Source of the DNA: JBICHM01 sp043101835 | GTDB lineage: Bacteria; Planctomycetota; Phycisphaerae; Phycisphaerales; UBA1924 | Assembly (NCBI GenBank): GCA_043101835.1 | Contig: JBICHM010000062.1 | Location: 1-7,954 of the forward strand | Reading direction: 5' to 3' | DNA: 7,954 nucleotides | Shown here: one piece after another, positions 6,607-7,954 of the stretch | How the letters are laid out: each line of letters starts with the position of its first letter | Numbering within the stretch: the stretch's first letter is position 1 | Program-made: the position numbers and the translations under genes | Notes under the pieces: generated by a model | Database searches by the model: none | What the model was told of the DNA's origin: nothing | The model's input: the letters and a program-made list of their open reading frames with translations, nothing else

Positions 6607-7954
6607 CGCCCACCGTCTCCGTCATCGTCCCGATGCACAACGCCGCGGCAACGATCGGCGATTCGCTCGCGTCGCTGCGCGTCCAGACATGGACCGACTG
6701 GGAGGGCGTTGTCGTTGACGACGCCTCGACGGACGGCTCTGTGGCGGCTGCGGTGTCGCTTGCGCAGCGCAACCCGCGCCTGCGCGTGATCGCCAACCGG
6801 CGCGCCCGGGGCCCCTCCGGGGCGCGCAACACCGGCATCGACGCCTCGACCGGACGATTCGTCACCTTCCTCGACGCGGACGACTGGCTGACGCCGACGG
6901 CGCTCACCGACCTCGTGGCGACGGCGCGCGCCAACCCAGGTGCGTGCGCCTTCGGCGGGATGGAGCATCGCGGTCCGGCGGGGGAGGATCTCCGCTGGCG
7001 CGTTGCGCCCGCGACCGGTCGCATCGGCCTCGACGACCTGCTCGGCGAGGCGCGCCTGACGATCGGCGCGCTGGCGCCTCGTGCTGTGCTCGCCGATGAC
7101 CGTTTCGATGAATCGCTGACCATCTGCGAGGACATGGACCTCTGGCTGCGCCTCGCGGCGCGCGCCGTCGCCTTCGCGCCGGCCACGTCGGTCACCTACG
7201 CCTACCGCCTCCGCCCGGGCAGCCTGACGCGCCGGTTCGCCGCCATGCGCGAGCAGCACGAGCGCGTCCTTCGCGCGGCGTTTGAGCGCTGTGGCAGTCC
7301 TGACGACGCTCGGCTTCGCGTGGGCCTCCAGCGCGAGGCGCTGCTGCTCGCGACAATGGGCGCGTTTGCGGAGGGCGTCGAAGCGGGGGCAGCGATCTTC
7401 GAGCACGCGTGGCTCGGGACGCCGCTGGACCCGATGCAGGCTGTCGATCTCGCGCTCTGGGGCCTCCCCTACGCGGCGTGCCGGTCGCGCCACGACTGGG
7501 CCGACCTGCCCGTCGGCTGGCCGGAGGCGCTCGGCGCCTGGTGGGCGAGCATCGAGCGGTCCGGCTGGGCCGGGCCGGGCTTTATCGAGGCGTGCGCGTC
7601 CATGCTCGCGGCTCGTGCGGTGTCGAACGAACGCGTTGCGGAGCGCATCTGCGATGAGATCGGCGATGCGCCGCGCGTGACGCTGCTGGGATTCGGCGCA
7701 AACGGTCGTCTGCTCGCGGAGCGCCTGCTCGGGCGGGGGCGAGTCGTCGAGGTGCGCGACGACCGAATCGACGCCGGTGTCCTGGTCGACATGCCCGACG
7801 GTGTCACGAACGCCCCGATGGAATGCGCCCCGGGGGCGGGCGCGGTCCACGTCATCACGACGCTCGACGACCGCTGGATGGAGCGCCGGATCGGCGCTCG
7901 GGCTGAGGCAGCCCTGCGCTGGTCGACCGTGCGCCGCGCCATGATCGAGCGCCT
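6603..7954 (+). CDS. Family 2 glycosyltransferase with C-terminal Rossmann-like domain, 3' end beyond the window
   Basis: The frame opens with GTG at 6603, overlapping the upstream TGA as GTGA, and stays open for 450 codons to the window edge. The GT-A domain is canonical: TVSVIVPMHNAAATIGDSL at the start, VVVDDASTDGS (D39, D40), GPSGARNTGI, the metal-binding DAD (91-93 in FLDADDW) and the catalytic-base motif ED (176-177 in CEDMDLWLRLA). A helical linker with several Trp residues covers about 215-350. From about 357 a Rossmann-like domain begins, RVTLLGFGANGR, with GxGxxG at 363-368. It is followed by RVVEVRDDR and VHVITTLDD, the same order of elements as in the tail of the GT4 gene at 2478-4100. 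Tight coupling implies co-expression with the three-part protein. Substrates are unknown, and the end of the second domain is not visible. Confidence 0.9.
   Translation, partial: MTPTVSVIVPMHNAAATIGDSLASLRVQTWTDWEGVVVDDASTDGSVAAAVSLAQRNPRLRVIANRRARGPSGARNTGIDASTGRFVTFLDADDWLTPTALTDLVATARANPGACAFGGMEHRGPAGEDLRWRVAPATGRIGLDDLLGEARLTIGALAPRAVLADDRFDESLTICEDMDLWLRLAARAVAFAPATSVTYAYRLRPGSLTRRFAAMREQHERVLRAAFERCGSPDDARLRVGLQREALLLATMGAFAEGVEAGAAIFEHAWLGTPLDPMQAVDLALWGLPYAACRSRHDWADLPVGWPEALGAWWASIERSGWAGPGFIEACASMLAARAVSNERVAERICDEIGDAPRVTLLGFGANGRLLAERLLGRGRVVEVRDDRIDAGVLVDMPDGVTNAPMECAPGAGAVHVITTLDDRWMERRIGARAEAALRWSTVRRAMIER

Noticed and set aside
6800..6827. Inverted repeat GCGCGCCC / GGGCGCGC with a 12-base loop
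   Set aside because: It lies in the middle of the second GT2 coding region, in codons for the conserved GPSGARN segment. It is expected by chance at this GC content and has no T-run.
6718..6856. Two near-identical stretches around GACGCCTCGAC about 120 bases apart
   Set aside because: They encode two separate GT2 motifs that both happen to read DAST. They are too short and too coding-constrained to be a functional repeat.
6264..7850. Minus-strand open frame of about 528 codons antisense to the last gene
   Set aside because: Arg/Ala-rich shadow. The opposite strand carries DAD, ED and GxGxxG motifs in a continuous GT2 frame.
1..7954. Search by eye for tRNA, rRNA, CRISPR arrays, insertion sequences, attachment sites and toxin-antitoxin or defence genes
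   Set aside because: No tRNA-like cloverleaf, spaced repeats, transposase motifs or paired terminal repeats were seen. Almost all of the window is accounted for by six coding regions.

Overview
The window is a very GC-rich (about 70% by eye), gene-dense bacterial chromosome segment of 7954 bases. I see no mobile element, CRISPR array, tRNA or rRNA. High GC, a NadA of the larger (roughly 370-residue) type, a stand-alone PilZ protein and large multidomain glycosyltransferases would fit a Planctomycetota (Phycisphaerae-like) or deltaproteobacterial-type genome. That placement is inference, and no marker gene here settles it.

Layout. Positions 1-789 (minus) hold the N-terminal 263 residues of quinolinate synthase NadA, cut by the window edge. 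Positions 895-1374 (minus) hold a small PilZ-domain protein, a probable cyclic-di-GMP receptor. A 154-base divergent intergenic region separates it from a family 2 glycosyltransferase (1529-2560, plus). That gene converges on, and overlaps by 83 bases, a minus-strand GT4-type glycosyltransferase with an extra C-terminal Rossmann-like domain (2478-4100). A short divergent region (4101-4179) follows. Next is a large plus-strand three-part protein (4180-6606): a TPR-like helical N-terminus, a Rossmann-like domain resembling the DUF115/MAF type, and a CgeB-like GT-B glycosyltransferase. Its stop codon overlaps, as GTGA, the GTG start of a second family 2 glycosyltransferase (6603 to the window end). 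That last protein also carries a C-terminal Rossmann-like domain.

How the genes fit together. NadA is housekeeping NAD biosynthesis. The four glycosyltransferases form a cluster probably devoted to a surface glycan or to protein glycosylation. No flippase, polymerase, sugar-nucleotide enzyme or acceptor protein lies in the window, so the product is unknown. The divergent PilZ gene suggests a possible cyclic-di-GMP link, but adjacency is the only evidence.

Most notable signals: a similar Rossmann-like C-terminal domain attached to two glycosyltransferases of different fold (GT-B and GT-A); the three-part architecture of the large protein; and a perfect 10-bp hairpin six bases after a stop codon, inside the oppositely oriented neighbouring gene.
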